Below, piece by piece: positions 50,022 to 59,466 of a stretch of 64,000 nt of DNA; within the stretch, counting starts at the first letter, position 1, and every line of letters starts with the position of its first letter. A program made the position numbers and the translations under genes. Source of the stretch: Tenacibaculum skagerrakense (GTDB lineage Bacteria > Bacteroidota > Bacteroidia > Flavobacteriales > Flavobacteriaceae); NCBI RefSeq assembly GCF_004345825.1, contig NZ_SLXM01000001.1, forward strand, positions 186,001-250,000, given 5' to 3'. The notes beneath the pieces were generated by a model that was given only the letters and a program-made list of their open reading frames with translations, was not told the origin of the DNA and did not search any database.

Positions 50022-52104
50022 TATTCAGGTATCATTAATTGGAAACCCTAACACAGGGAAAACATCTTTGTTTAATAGATTAACAGGGTTAAATCAAAAA
50101 GTAGGTAATTACCCAGGAATTACGGTTGATAAAAAGCAAGGTACGTGTAAGTTAACTTCGGAAGTAAAAGCGGTTATTACAGATTTACCAGGAACGTATA
50201 GTATAAATCCAACATCTATAGACGAAAGTATTGTTTTAAAAGTTTTAAATAACACAAAAGGAGAAAATTATCCTGATGTTATTTTGTTTGTGGCAGATGT
50301 AGAAAATTTAAAACGAAATCTTTTACTATTTACACAAGTTCAAGATTTAGGTGTGCCTACGGTTTTAGCTATTAATATGGTTGATGAAATGGGGAAGAAA
50401 GGAATCTCTATTGATACCGAACAACTTGAAAAAGAATTGCAAACAAAAGTTGTTTTAGTTTCTGCTAAAAAAAATGATGGGATCTCTGAAATGAAAGAGC
50501 TTTTAGCCAATCCAGCTTCTTTACCGTTAGGATATAATTTTTCATCAATTACCGCTAAAATAAATGAACAATATTTTTCAGAGCTACAAAAAGTAAACCC
50601 TAATGCTTCTTTGTATGAATTATGGTTGTCAGTAACTCAAAAATCATTTTTAACAAACTCAAAAGAGGATTTTTCAAGTTTTTTAGATGATGTAACTCAA
50701 CTTAAAAAATATCAGCAAAAAGAAACAATTTATAGATACCAGAGAATTAATGAAATTCTAAAAAAGACCTATACACTTGATCGATCAAAAGCAACAGATG
50801 TTCGTAGTCGTTTAGATAGAATTTTTACACATAAGTTTTTTGGGTATTTTATTTTCTTCGGAATCTTATTACTCATTTTTCAATCGATATTTGATTGGGC
50901 AACTGTTCCGATGGATTATATCGACGGTGTTTTTGGAAGTTTGTCAGAATCATTGAAAGCGCAGTTACCTGAAGGAATGTTTACTAGTTTACTTACTGAT
51001 GGAGTAATTCCTGGAATAGGAGGAGTCGTAATTTTTATTCCACAAATTGCCATTTTATTTTTCTTAATTGCCATTTTGGAAGAGTCAGGTTATATGAGTC
51101 GTGTTGTGTTTCTGATGGACAAAATTATGAGACGTTTTGGATTAAGTGGAAAAAGCGTTATTCCATTAATTTCAGGAACGGCATGTGCAATTCCTGCTAT
51201 TATGGCAACCAGAACTATTACAAGTTGGAAAGAACGATTAATTACCATTTTAGTAACACCGTTTACAACCTGTTCTGCAAGATTACCTGTGTATGCAATT
51301 TTAATTGCTATTATCATTCCTGATAAAAAAGTATTCGGGATATTTAATTTACAAGGTTTAACCTTACTTGGATTATATGTTTTAGGGTTTTCGGCGGCAT
51401 TAATTGCTGCTTATGTGTTAAACAAAGTTTTAAAAATGAAGAGTAAATCGCTTTTTGTAATTGAAATGCCCGATTATAAAATTCCGTCGTTAAAGAATGT
51501 GTTATTTTCAGTAATTGAAAAGACAAAGAGTTTTGTGTTTGATGCGGGTAAAATTATTCTTTCGATTTCAATTATTTTATGGTTTTTGGCAACTCACGGT
51601 CCATCTTCATATTACGAAGTTGAAGAAAAGGTAAAAACTGAATTAGCTTCTCAAAATTTATCAGAGCAAGAGTTAGAACAACTAATTGCTTCAGTAAAAA
51701 TGGAGAATTCTTTTATTGGAATTGCAGGTAAAACTATTGAGCCAGTTGTAAAACCAATGGGTTACGATTGGAAATTAGGAATTGGTTTAATAGCCTCTTT
51801 TGCTGCAAGAGAAGTATTTATAGGAACCTTAGCAACTATTTATAGCATTGAAGGAGTAGAAGACGAAGGAACCATAAAAGAGCGAATGCAGGCTGAAATC
51901 AATCCAGATACTGGAGAAAAACGATTTGATTTTGCAACGGGAATGTCGTTATTAATTTTCTATGTGTTTGCGATGCAATGTATGGCTACATTAGCCGTTG
52001 TAAAACGAGAAACGAAAAGTTGGAAATGGCCAGTAGTTCAATTAGTAGCCATGGGAATTATAGCCTACTCATCGGCAACATTAGTCTATCAATTTTTATC
52101 ATAA
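50011..52104 (+). CDS. feoB: Ferrous iron transport protein B
   Basis: A 697-residue Fe2+ transporter of the inner membrane, starting at GTG. The N-terminal G domain has G1 GNPNTGKTSLFNRLTG, G3 DLPGTYS and G4 INMVDEMGKKG, and a guanine-dissociation-inhibitor helical part follows. The membrane part has gate motifs GVIPGIGGVVIFIPQIAIL and LISGTACAIPAIMATRT, plus a second gate around FAAREVFIGTLATIYS. The order feoA-feoB-Cys-rich protein is standard. Expression is probably iron-regulated. Confidence 0.98.
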   Translation: MKDSIQVSLIGNPNTGKTSLFNRLTGLNQKVGNYPGITVDKKQGTCKLTSEVKAVITDLPGTYSINPTSIDESIVLKVLNNTKGENYPDVILFVADVENLKRNLLLFTQVQDLGVPTVLAINMVDEMGKKGISIDTEQLEKELQTKVVLVSAKKNDGISEMKELLANPASLPLGYNFSSITAKINEQYFSELQKVNPNASLYELWLSVTQKSFLTNSKEDFSSFLDDVTQLKKYQQKETIYRYQRINEILKKTYTLDRSKATDVRSRLDRIFTHKFFGYFIFFGILLLIFQSIFDWATVPMDYIDGVFGSLSESLKAQLPEGMFTSLLTDGVIPGIGGVVIFIPQIAILFFLIAILEESGYMSRVVFLMDKIMRRFGLSGKSVIPLISGTACAIPAIMATRTITSWKERLITILVTPFTTCSARLPVYAILIAIIIPDKKVFGIFNLQGLTLLGLYVLGFSAALIAAYVLNKVLKMKSKSLFVIEMPDYKIPSLKNVLFSVIEKTKSFVFDAGKIILSISIILWFLATHGPSSYYEVEEKVKTELASQNLSEQELEQLIASVKMENSFIGIAGKTIEPVVKPMGYDWKLGIGLIASFAAREVFIGTLATIYSIEGVEDEGTIKERMQAEINPDTGEKRFDFATGMSLLIFYVFAMQCMATLAVVKRETKSWKWPVVQLVAMGIIAYSSATLVYQFLS

Positions 52105-52105
52105 G

Positions 52106-52225
52106 ATGATTCAGCAAATCATCACATATGCAATCATAGTTTTAGCCTTTTTATTTTTAGGAAAAAAGTTCTTTTACACACCTAAAAAGAAAAAAGGTTG
52201 TGATACTAATTGCGGGTGTGGGTAA
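52106..52225 (+). CDS. FeoB-associated Cys-rich membrane protein
   Basis: A 39-residue protein, ATG to TAA, one base after the feoB stop. One TM helix (IIVLAFLFLGKKFFY) is followed by a lysine-rich stretch and the tail KKGCDTNCGCG with three cysteines. This fits the FeoB-associated Cys-rich membrane protein family, thought to help FeoB function like FeoC. It is too short for most ORF finders but is clearly part of the operon. Confidence 0.85.
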   Translation: MIQQIITYAIIVLAFLFLGKKFFYTPKKKKGCDTNCGCG

Positions 52226-52229
52226 GAAA

Positions 52230-52370
52230 TACGTCATTTCGAAGTTCTTTGAACAGAAGTAATCTTTTGGCTTTTTTATTCTCAAATTTATTCTGACTTA
52301 AACTTAATATGCATGATATACAGATTGCTTCACTCCATTTCATTTTGTTCGCAATGACATTAAGTTTTGA
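52230..52370. repeat. Inverted REP-like repeat (GTCATT...GAAGYAATCT type)
   Basis: The left arm at 52231-52266 reads GTCATTTCGAAG...AGAAGTAATCT. The right arm at 52321-52365, on the opposite strand, reads GTCATTGCGAAC...AGTGAAGCAATCT. The two copies face each other around an AT-rich centre, so the element can fold into a long hairpin. It resembles short intergenic repeats widespread in Flavobacteriaceae genomes. It separates the feo operon from the 1125-residue gene. Confidence 0.75.
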
Positions 52371-52420
52371 AGGTTATAAAAAGAATAAACTATTTTTGAT
52401 TCTGTTACGTTTATGAAAGT

Positions 52421-55400
52421 ATGACCAAAAAAGTATTCTTTTTCTTTTTTTTTATTTCCCTATTGGGTTTCGGACAAAAGAAACTTAAAGAATTTAGGTC
52501 AAAGAAAATAACGGTTAAAAGCGATACCATTCAAATTGATTCGGTAAGTATTAATCCTACTTTTTTTAAGTTACTTTCAAAAGATGGAAAGGAAATTTCT
52601 AAAGAAAAGTATCAAGTTGATTTTGTAAAATCTAAACTACTTATAAAGTTAGATAGCTTTCCTGAGATTACTATTGAATATCTTCGATATCCCGAATTTT
52701 TAACTAAGGAATATTCTCCGTTAGATAAAAGCTTAATTGTTCCGAATTCAACAAATACTTCCGAGCAATTATACAGTTTAACAACGAATAAAAAGAAAAC
52801 TAGAAATGAATTTTTTGATGGTTTAAAAACTTCAGGATTTATTTCAAGAGGAATTACCTCAGGTAATAATCAGAATGCGGTTACGAATGCAACTTTAGAT
52901 TTAACCATCGAAGGGAAATTGTCGAAAGATGTTTCTATTAGAGCAAATATTTTCGATACAAATTTTCCATTACAACAAGGAGGGTATTCTCAAAACATCA
53001 CAGATTTTAATCGTGTTTTTGTTGAGTTATATAACACGAATTGGAAAGTAAAAGGAGGAGATGTTTCTCTTGTGAACAAGGATAGTTATTTTTTGAATTT
53101 CGACAAACAAGTGTCGGGATTACAAGTTGAAGCAAATATTAGTAAGAACTTTAAAGCTTCTGGATCTGGAGCTATAGTTCGCGGTCGTTTTACAGCTTTT
53201 AATTTTGTTGGAACAGAAGGAAATCAAGGTCCGTATAAAATTTTTGGTCCGAATAACGAATCGGCTATTGTAATTGTAGAAGGTAGTGATGCTGTTTTCG
53301 TAAACGGAATTCGCTTAGAACGTGGAGAAAACAAAGATTATGTTATCGATTATAATTTGGCGGAGATTCGTTTTAACACGAAATATCCCATTACAAATGA
53401 TATGCGTGTTCGAATAGAATTTCAATTTTCTGACCGAAATTACACACGTTTTATCACTTATGAAAAAGCACATTATAAAGGAGAAAAATTTTCTATTTCT
53501 GGCTATTTCTACAATGAAAACGATGCTAAAAGTCAACCAATTCAACAAAACTTAACAACTGATCAGAAACAGATTCTGGCAAATGCAGGAAACGATGTTA
53601 CACAAATGGTATCGCCGAGTGCTTTTATAGATGAGTATTCGCCAAATAGAATACAATATCGAAAAGTTGATACTGGAGGTGTAGAAGTTTTTGAGTTTTC
53701 GAATGATGAGAATGAAGAGTTATACACGGTAACTTTTTCTAATTTAGGTGCAAACAACGGAAGTTATGTTATTGACAGCACTATAGCAATTGGAACTATT
53801 TATAGATATGTTGGACAGAATTTAGGAAGTTTTGAACCTTCAATTCGTTTAATCGCACCAACTAGTTTACAGGTTGCAGTTGTAAATTCAAATTATAATC
53901 CATCTGAAAAAACCAACATTAGTGCAGAGTTAGCCTACAGTAATAATGACCAGAATTTGTTTTCTTCAATTGACGATGAAAAGAATCAACAAATTGCTTC
54001 AAAATTAAACTGGCAACAAACTATTTTAGATGGAAATTGGAAGTTGAAAAGTAATTTGGATTATGAGTTTGTTCAGCAGAATTTTAAAACAGTACAGCGT
54101 TTTAGAACTGTTGAGTTTAATCGTGATTGGAACTTAAGAACGGCAGTTGGAAATCAGAATCAATTAGTGACTACGTTTAGATTAGAGAAAGAGAAAAATA
54201 ATTTTGTTTCTTATGGTTTTAATCACTTGAATTTTTCTGAAAGTTTTAATGGTAATAAACATGAAATTCAATCAAGATTAAGTAACAAAAACGCTGTTTT
54301 TAATTTAAAAGGAAGTGTATTACAGAATATTTCTAGTACAGAAAAAGATGAATTCTTTAGGCTGTACTCTAATTATGAAAAGCGATTTAAAAAAACGTGG
54401 ATTGGTGGTTTGGTAAATTTTGAAACGAACGAAATACGAGATAGAAATACGAATACATTCAATACTTTAAGTCACCAATTTCAAGAATATGAAGGATACT
54501 TTGGAATAGGAGATTCAACAAAAGTATTTGCAAAAGTAGGATTGAATTATAGAACAAATGATAGTATTAAAAGCAATTCATTTACAAGAATAAATAATAG
54601 AAACACTGTATATCTTGATAGTAGAATTATTCAGAACAAAACAACAAATTTGTCGTTGTATGCAAACTACAGATTTACCGACCAAAAGTTTACGGAAAAT
54701 GAACAATCGTTAAATTCGAGAATAATCTATAACCAACGTTTTTTTAAAAACGGACTGACCCTAGGAACGGTTTACGAAACGTCTTCAGGAAACATTGCCA
54801 GACAAGATTTTATCTATGTAAAAACTGAACCAGGACAAGGTTTTTATACCTGGATAGATTACAATAATGATGGAGTTCAACAATTTGAAGAATTTGAAAT
54901 TGCACAGTTTCAAGATCAAGCAGAATATCTTAGAGTTCCGTTGCCGAACTTAACTTTTTTACCAACGCAAAGAGCATCTTGGAAGCAATCTATTACATTA
55001 AATCCAAGCCTATGGAAAACCAAGAAAGGAGTTCGAAAATGGTTATCTTATTTTTATAATCAAACCTATTTTCTAATTAATAATGAGCAAAGACGAGTTG
55101 GCGACAGTTTTAATTTAAATCCGTTTGACTTGGATGAAAATCAATTAGTTGGTTTACAATTTAATTTTAGAAATAGTTTTTACTTCAACAGAAATTTGCA
55201 AAATTATAGCTGGATCTATACGTTCGGAAAATCGAGAAATAAACAACAATTTACCATTGGGAATCAAGAGAATAATTCCTTTACACATCAATTAGATTTT
55301 AAACATAGATTAGGAAAGTTTTGGTTGTTTGAAGCCACATCATCCTTCTCTGAGAATAAATTATCAACAGAAAACTTCGCAAATAGAAATTATAACTTAA

Positions 55401-55798
55401 GAAACAAAGAATTTAATCCGAAGCTTACTTATTTATATAGTAAAGATCATAGGTTATCTGCATTTTATCATTTTCAAAATAAAGAAAATACAGTAGCAGG
55501 ACTAGAAAATTTGAATCAGAAAAAAGTAGGAGTTGAGTATTACTACATCAATGAAAAACAGAATCAGATTTCAGCGAATTTCAATATGTTTTTAAATGAT
55601 TTTGAAGGTAATGCTAATTCACCAGTTGGTTATCAAATGCTAGAAGGATTACAAGTTGGAAGAAATTTTACGTGGAATGCTTTGGTAACGCAAAAGTTAA
55701 ATTCGTTTTTAAATTTGAATTTAAACTACTTTGGCAGGAAAAGTGAAGCGTCTAAAACAATACATACAGGAATGGTTCAATTGAAAGCCATTTTTTAA
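52421..55798 (+). CDS. Large outer-membrane beta-barrel-like protein with EF-hand-like loop (uncharacterised)
   Basis: A 1125-residue exported protein (signal peptide KVFFFFFFISLLGFGQ). After an N-terminal beta region it has ENKDYVIDYNLAEIRFNTKY, a strand pattern that resembles pieces of the SprA/gliding proteins. Most of the rest is alternating polar/aromatic strands typical of large barrels, and it ends in MVQLKAIF with a terminal Phe, the usual outer-membrane insertion signal. At residues 813-824, DYNNDGVQQFEE is a calcium-type EF-hand loop (D-x-N-x-D-G-x5-E). I cannot name a family; it is not a TonB-dependent receptor by eye (no plug). It stands alone between two different REP-like repeats. 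Confidence 0.7.
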   Translation: MTKKVFFFFFFISLLGFGQKKLKEFRSKKITVKSDTIQIDSVSINPTFFKLLSKDGKEISKEKYQVDFVKSKLLIKLDSFPEITIEYLRYPEFLTKEYSPLDKSLIVPNSTNTSEQLYSLTTNKKKTRNEFFDGLKTSGFISRGITSGNNQNAVTNATLDLTIEGKLSKDVSIRANIFDTNFPLQQGGYSQNITDFNRVFVELYNTNWKVKGGDVSLVNKDSYFLNFDKQVSGLQVEANISKNFKASGSGAIVRGRFTAFNFVGTEGNQGPYKIFGPNNESAIVIVEGSDAVFVNGIRLERGENKDYVIDYNLAEIRFNTKYPITNDMRVRIEFQFSDRNYTRFITYEKAHYKGEKFSISGYFYNENDAKSQPIQQNLTTDQKQILANAGNDVTQMVSPSAFIDEYSPNRIQYRKVDTGGVEVFEFSNDENEELYTVTFSNLGANNGSYVIDSTIAIGTIYRYVGQNLGSFEPSIRLIAPTSLQVAVVNSNYNPSEKTNISAELAYSNNDQNLFSSIDDEKNQQIASKLNWQQTILDGNWKLKSNLDYEFVQQNFKTVQRFRTVEFNRDWNLRTAVGNQNQLVTTFRLEKEKNNFVSYGFNHLNFSESFNGNKHEIQSRLSNKNAVFNLKGSVLQNISSTEKDEFFRLYSNYEKRFKKTWIGGLVNFETNEIRDRNTNTFNTLSHQFQEYEGYFGIGDSTKVFAKVGLNYRTNDSIKSNSFTRINNRNTVYLDSRIIQNKTTNLSLYANYRFTDQKFTENEQSLNSRIIYNQRFFKNGLTLGTVYETSSGNIARQDFIYVKTEPGQGFYTWIDYNNDGVQQFEEFEIAQFQDQAEYLRVPLPNLTFLPTQRASWKQSITLNPSLWKTKKGVRKWLSYFYNQTYFLINNEQRRVGDSFNLNPFDLDENQLVGLQFNFRNSFYFNRNLQNYSWIYTFGKSRNKQQFTIGNQENNSFTHQLDFKHRLGKFWLFEATSSFSENKLSTENFANRNYNLRNKEFNPKLTYLYSKDHRLSAFYHFQNKENTVAGLENLNQKKVGVEYYYINEKQNQISANFNMFLNDFEGNANSPVGYQMLEGLQVGRNFTWNALVTQKLNSFLNLNLNYFGRKSEASKTIHTGMVQLKAIF

Positions 55799-55805
55799 TA
55801 AAAGT

Positions 55806-55886
55806 TTGTCAGGTAGAGCGTAGTCGAGACCAACGTATATTATTATGTTTATTGTTTCCATCTCGACTGCGTTCGAAGCGACACTT
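55806..55886. repeat. Inverted REP-like repeat (GAGCGTAGTCGAGA type)
   Basis: The left arm TGTCAGGTAGAGCGTAGTCG (continuing AGACC) and the right arm ATCTCGACTGCGTTCGAAGC (continuing GACA) are inverted relative to each other around an AT-rich centre of about 25 bases. The shared core is GTCGAGA. It can form a hairpin and may act as a transcription terminator for the barrel gene. This is a different repeat family from the one at 52230. Confidence 0.75.
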
Positions 55887-55977
55887 TTACATAATTTAAT
55901 TCAGATTTATTTTATTAGATAAATGATGTATTTTTGTTCAACAAATAAGATTATAATAACCTATATATAGTTCACAT

Positions 55978-56454
55978 ATGAAAAAGACGTTAGCAATTGT
56001 AGCCGTTTTAATGAGTTTCTTTACTCAAGCACAACAAGAAATAAGCGTAGATTTAGGAGATGCTTTAGTAATGAAAACACTAGAAGTGAGTTATGAGCAC
56101 TACTTAGCAGAACAATCTTCTATCGGTATTTCAGCCTTATTCAATTTTGAAGGAAGAACCTCAGATTTTCGATACAACGAGGATACCATGATTACTCCTT
56201 TTTTTAGACATTATTTTACATCAGCTCAAAACTGGAATTATTTTGGTGAAATCTTTTTAGGTGTCAATAGTGGAGAAGAGGATAACGGAACTAAGTATAC
56301 CGATGGTGCATTAGGTGTTTCTGTAGGAACAAAATATGTTTCTAATGGAGGGTTAATGGTAAGTGTTCTTGGTGGACTAGGTAGAAATATGTTTACAGAT
56401 AATTCTCCAGTAATTGTTCCAAGAGTTGGTCTAAATATCGGTTATCGTTTCTAA
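55978..56454 (+). CDS. Small outer-membrane beta-barrel protein
   Basis: A 158-residue exported protein with a signal peptide (KKTLAIVAVLMSFFTQAQQ). The mature part is a short barrel of alternating strands: YEHYLAEQSSIGISALFNFE, MITPFFRHYFTSAQNWNYFG and a C-terminal VPRVGLNIGYRF ending in Phe. It resembles the small OmpW/OmpX-like proteins of Bacteroidota. Function is unknown. It overlaps the convergent brnQ gene by 4 bases. Confidence 0.82.
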   Translation: MKKTLAIVAVLMSFFTQAQQEISVDLGDALVMKTLEVSYEHYLAEQSSIGISALFNFEGRTSDFRYNEDTMITPFFRHYFTSAQNWNYFGEIFLGVNSGEEDNGTKYTDGALGVSVGTKYVSNGGLMVSVLGGLGRNMFTDNSPVIVPRVGLNIGYRF

Positions 56455-57722
56455 GCGGTTCTTTTAGTTGTTATACTGGTTATTATAAAAGTTAGTATAG
56501 CCGGTAAAACCCATCCTAAGTTATCTTTAGAAAAAGGAATAATGTTTTGAATTCCTACTAACGATTCTTTATCAACTAAGAATTGTAAAAAATCAGGTAT
56601 GCTAAATATAAACGTTACTGCTACTACTGCTTTAAATAGTGTTGGTGTTGTTATATTTTCTGGCAACACATTCAAAATTATTAAGACAATTGTAATAGGA
56701 TAAATAAACATTAAGGCAGGTAAAGCTATATTGATGATATAATGTACATCAAATTGTCCCATTACAACACCCAAAACACATCCAATTACTGCGGTTATTG
56801 TATATACTTTCTTAGAATTATCAAACAAGCCTTTAAAATAATCTGAAGTTCCGGTGATAATACCTACTGCAGTTGTAAAACAAGCTAAAGCAACTAAAAC
56901 ACTTAAAAATGTAGTTCCAATATTCCCTAAAGTTTGTGAACTTAATGAGGTTAATACTTCTGACCTAGAAGCTTCATCGGGAAATGTACTGCTGAAAATA
57001 GCTCCGTTAAAAATTAATCCAGCGTAAATAATTAATAGTCCAAGTCCAGCTATTATTCCAGATTTACTAATTAATTCTTTTTTCTCTTTAAAAGTTGAGG
57101 TTTTATTAAAGTTCATAGAAATAACTAAAACTCCACCAATTACAACAGCTCCAATAGCGTCAAAAGTTTGATACCCTTCTAACAAACCACTTACAAAAGG
57201 TGTTTCAAAAATGGTTGATGTAGAAATAGTGTTTGGTGAGAAGATTCCAATGAAAATAATAGAAAGTAAGATAAGAATAATAAGCGGTGTTAAAAATCGA
57301 CCTAATAAATTCAGGATTTTACTTCTATTCATTACAAACACAAAAACCAAGGCAAAGTAAATTGAACTCGTTACTAAAGAGTGTACTTCAAAGTATGGTT
57401 TGATTGCCATTTCATGAGTTACCGAAGCTGTTCGAGGTGCAGGTAGCGCAATAGAAATAGCGTACACAATTATACAATAAACTAAGCTAAATGTTGGTGA
57501 AACCTTTTTACCAAAATCATACATAGTTCCTTGTAAACGAGCATGCGCTAGTATTCCTAAAATTGGAATAAAAACTGCCGTAATAAAAAAACCAATAGTA
57601 ACCCAATGCCAAGCATCTGCGGCATTTTTTCCTAAAAAAGGAGGAAGAATTAAGTTTCCTGCTCCAAAAAACATAGAGAATAAGGCAAAACTCGTAATTA
57701 GAATTTCTTTGGTTTTATTCAT
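56451..57722 (-). CDS. brnQ: Branched-chain amino acid transporter (LIVCS family)
   Basis: A 423-residue inner-membrane carrier for leucine, isoleucine and valine, driven by sodium. It has about twelve helices. Family marks include ALFSMFFGAGNLILPPFLGKN at the N-terminus, LVYCIIVYAISIALPAPRTA, GYQTFDAIGAVVIGGVLVISM and a C-terminal VLPAILTFIITSITTKR. It is divergent from the alpha/beta hydrolase gene. Confidence 0.95.
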   Translation of the reverse strand: MNKTKEILITSFALFSMFFGAGNLILPPFLGKNAADAWHWVTIGFFITAVFIPILGILAHARLQGTMYDFGKKVSPTFSLVYCIIVYAISIALPAPRTASVTHEMAIKPYFEVHSLVTSSIYFALVFVFVMNRSKILNLLGRFLTPLIILILLSIIFIGIFSPNTISTSTIFETPFVSGLLEGYQTFDAIGAVVIGGVLVISMNFNKTSTFKEKKELISKSGIIAGLGLLIIYAGLIFNGAIFSSTFPDEASRSEVLTSLSSQTLGNIGTTFLSVLVALACFTTAVGIITGTSDYFKGLFDNSKKVYTITAVIGCVLGVVMGQFDVHYIINIALPALMFIYPITIVLIILNVLPENITTPTLFKAVVAVTFIFSIPDFLQFLVDKESLVGIQNIIPFSKDNLGWVLPAILTFIITSITTKRTA

Positions 57723-57752
57723 AATGGTTGAATTATAGTGAAGAAAGATACA

Positions 57753-57760
57753 TATTTTTG
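57753..57760 (+). promoter_or_regulatory. -7 element of the alpha/beta hydrolase gene
   Basis: TATTTTTG (TAnnTTTG match) ends 4 bases before the ATG at 57765, implying a leaderless transcript. It also rules out the GTG start at 57738. Confidence 0.55.
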
Positions 57761-57764
57761 CCGC

Positions 57765-58547
57765 ATGGAAAATTCGGTAGTATATAAAAATACCAAAGTG
57801 GCTTATTATTGCTATGGTAAAGGTACTAAAACAATTGTTTTATTACATGGTTTTTTAGAGAATTCATCTATGTGGAAAGCAGTTATCAATGAATTTTCGA
57901 ATCAGTATAAAATGATAGCGATTGATTTATTAGGTCATGGAAATTCCGAATGTTTGGGTTATGTACACACAATGGAAGAAATGGCGGAAACAGTTGAGAA
58001 AGTTTTGAAGAAAGAAAAGATTTCAGAAGCTGTTTTTGTAGGTCATTCAATGGGTGGATATGTTACTTTGGCTTTTGCAGAAAAATACCCAAAGCAAGTT
58101 GGTAAATTATGTTTGCTAAATTCCACATCACAATCAGATTCTGAAGAGAGGAAAGAGATTAGAAATAGAGCTATTCAAATGGCAAAAACTAATTACGAAG
58201 CTTTAGTTTCCATGTCTATCAACAATTTGTTTTCATCGGAAACAGCTAGTGAATTTACTCATGAAATCGCTGAATGTAAAAAGGAAGCATTACAAACTCC
58301 AATTCAAGGTTACATTGCGTGTGCAGAAGGAATGAAACAACGTACAAATAGAGAACACGTTTTAAAATTGGAAAGTATTGAATCTTTAATCATAACAGGA
58401 AAAAAAGATCCAGTTTTAGAACATCAATATATTTTAGAAGAAGCAACTAGAACTCAGACTCCAATTGTTAAATTATCTAACGGACACATGAGTCACATTG
58501 AAAACAAACAAGAGCTAATAGAAGCTCTTGCTGTATTTTTTAATTAA
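57765..58547 (+). CDS. Alpha/beta hydrolase
   Basis: A 260-residue alpha/beta-fold hydrolase. It has the oxyanion-site VLLHGFLENSSMWKAVINEF, the strand MIAIDLLGHGNSECLG, the nucleophile elbow FVGHSMGGYVTLAF (Ser in G-H-S-M-G), and probable acid and His in IITGKKDPVLEHQY and LSNGHMSHIENKQEL. The substrate cannot be predicted. The start at 57765 (ENSVVYKNTKVAYYCYGKG) fits the family and the promoter. Confidence 0.92.
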   Translation: MENSVVYKNTKVAYYCYGKGTKTIVLLHGFLENSSMWKAVINEFSNQYKMIAIDLLGHGNSECLGYVHTMEEMAETVEKVLKKEKISEAVFVGHSMGGYVTLAFAEKYPKQVGKLCLLNSTSQSDSEERKEIRNRAIQMAKTNYEALVSMSINNLFSSETASEFTHEIAECKKEALQTPIQGYIACAEGMKQRTNREHVLKLESIESLIITGKKDPVLEHQYILEEATRTQTPIVKLSNGHMSHIENKQELIEALAVFFN

Positions 58548-58557
58548 GGAATGAATT

Positions 58558-59352
58558 TTAAAAAGTAAGCTCAACACCCAAAACTAGTCCAGACACCGTT
58601 TCACTTCCTAGTTTATAATTATGATATCCCGTATACAAAGCAGTTCGCTTTATATGATATTTTACTTGTGATTTAAAAACATCAACAGTATTATCATTAA
58701 TAAAACTTTGGCGCCATCCTATATGCAAACTAATTGGTTTTACAGGATAAATATCTAAGCCTAAATTGTAATTAAACCCCCAAGTATCAACTTCATTTCC
58801 TACATAAGTTCCACCTATTCCCCACCATGCAGAAAAGTAGTTTTCTCTTAAACGATAATAATTAGCGCTAAATGAAGTAATGTTTAATGATTCAGAATTT
58901 AACAACGTGTTTTCTGAAAAATTTAGATAAGAAACCTCAAGCCCAGCTATTGGAATTGGTTTGAAAACTGCATCAAGTTCTATTCCTTTAATCCTATTTA
59001 CCAGGTAGTTTGCTCCAACTTTAAAACTAGTTCTTTTTGTATCATCAGAAAAGTCACTTGTAAACTCTCCATGATTGTTGTAGTAAGGGTAAGGGTTCAT
59101 TTCTCTGTAATCTCCCCCTCCAAAAGCAATTCCTAGTGTAGAATAATAAGCGACTTCCAAGAAAGCATTTTCAAAAAAATTAGAAAAGAAATTGTAATCA
59201 TCATCATCATTACTTGATGAAGAACCGTTTCTTGTTTCTACGTTCGCTGAATTTCCGGACGATTTGCTTAAGCTTTCTTTGGCTTTTCCGAGTGTGCTTT
59301 GGCCAAATGATAGATAAGGAATAAAAAACAGTAGTAGTAATTTGTGTTTCAT
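58558..59352 (-). CDS. Secreted protein, probable outer-membrane barrel
   Basis: A 264-residue exported protein with a signal peptide (KHKLLLLFFIPYLSFGQ). A low-complexity Ser/Asn/Asp-rich linker follows (NGSSSSNDDDDYNFFSNFF). The rest alternates aromatic and polar residues like barrel strands (IAFGGGDYREMNPYPYYNNH, FSANYYRLRENYFSAWWGIG), and the end is SGLVLGVELTF with a terminal Phe. No named family is recognised. It is convergent with the hydrolase gene and divergent from upp. Confidence 0.75.
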   Translation of the reverse strand: MKHKLLLLFFIPYLSFGQSTLGKAKESLSKSSGNSANVETRNGSSSSNDDDDYNFFSNFFENAFLEVAYYSTLGIAFGGGDYREMNPYPYYNNHGEFTSDFSDDTKRTSFKVGANYLVNRIKGIELDAVFKPIPIAGLEVSYLNFSENTLLNSESLNITSFSANYYRLRENYFSAWWGIGGTYVGNEVDTWGFNYNLGLDIYPVKPISLHIGWRQSFINDNTVDVFKSQVKYHIKRTALYTGYHNYKLGSETVSGLVLGVELTF

Positions 59353-59466
59353 AGTAGTTATTTAGATTTCCCAGCCAAGTCGCAATTTTTGTGCCACGAA
59401 TGAAATACTATAAGTTTATGTTAAGGAGAATTATTCTTTTTGTATATTGAGGTCTTACTTAGAAAA

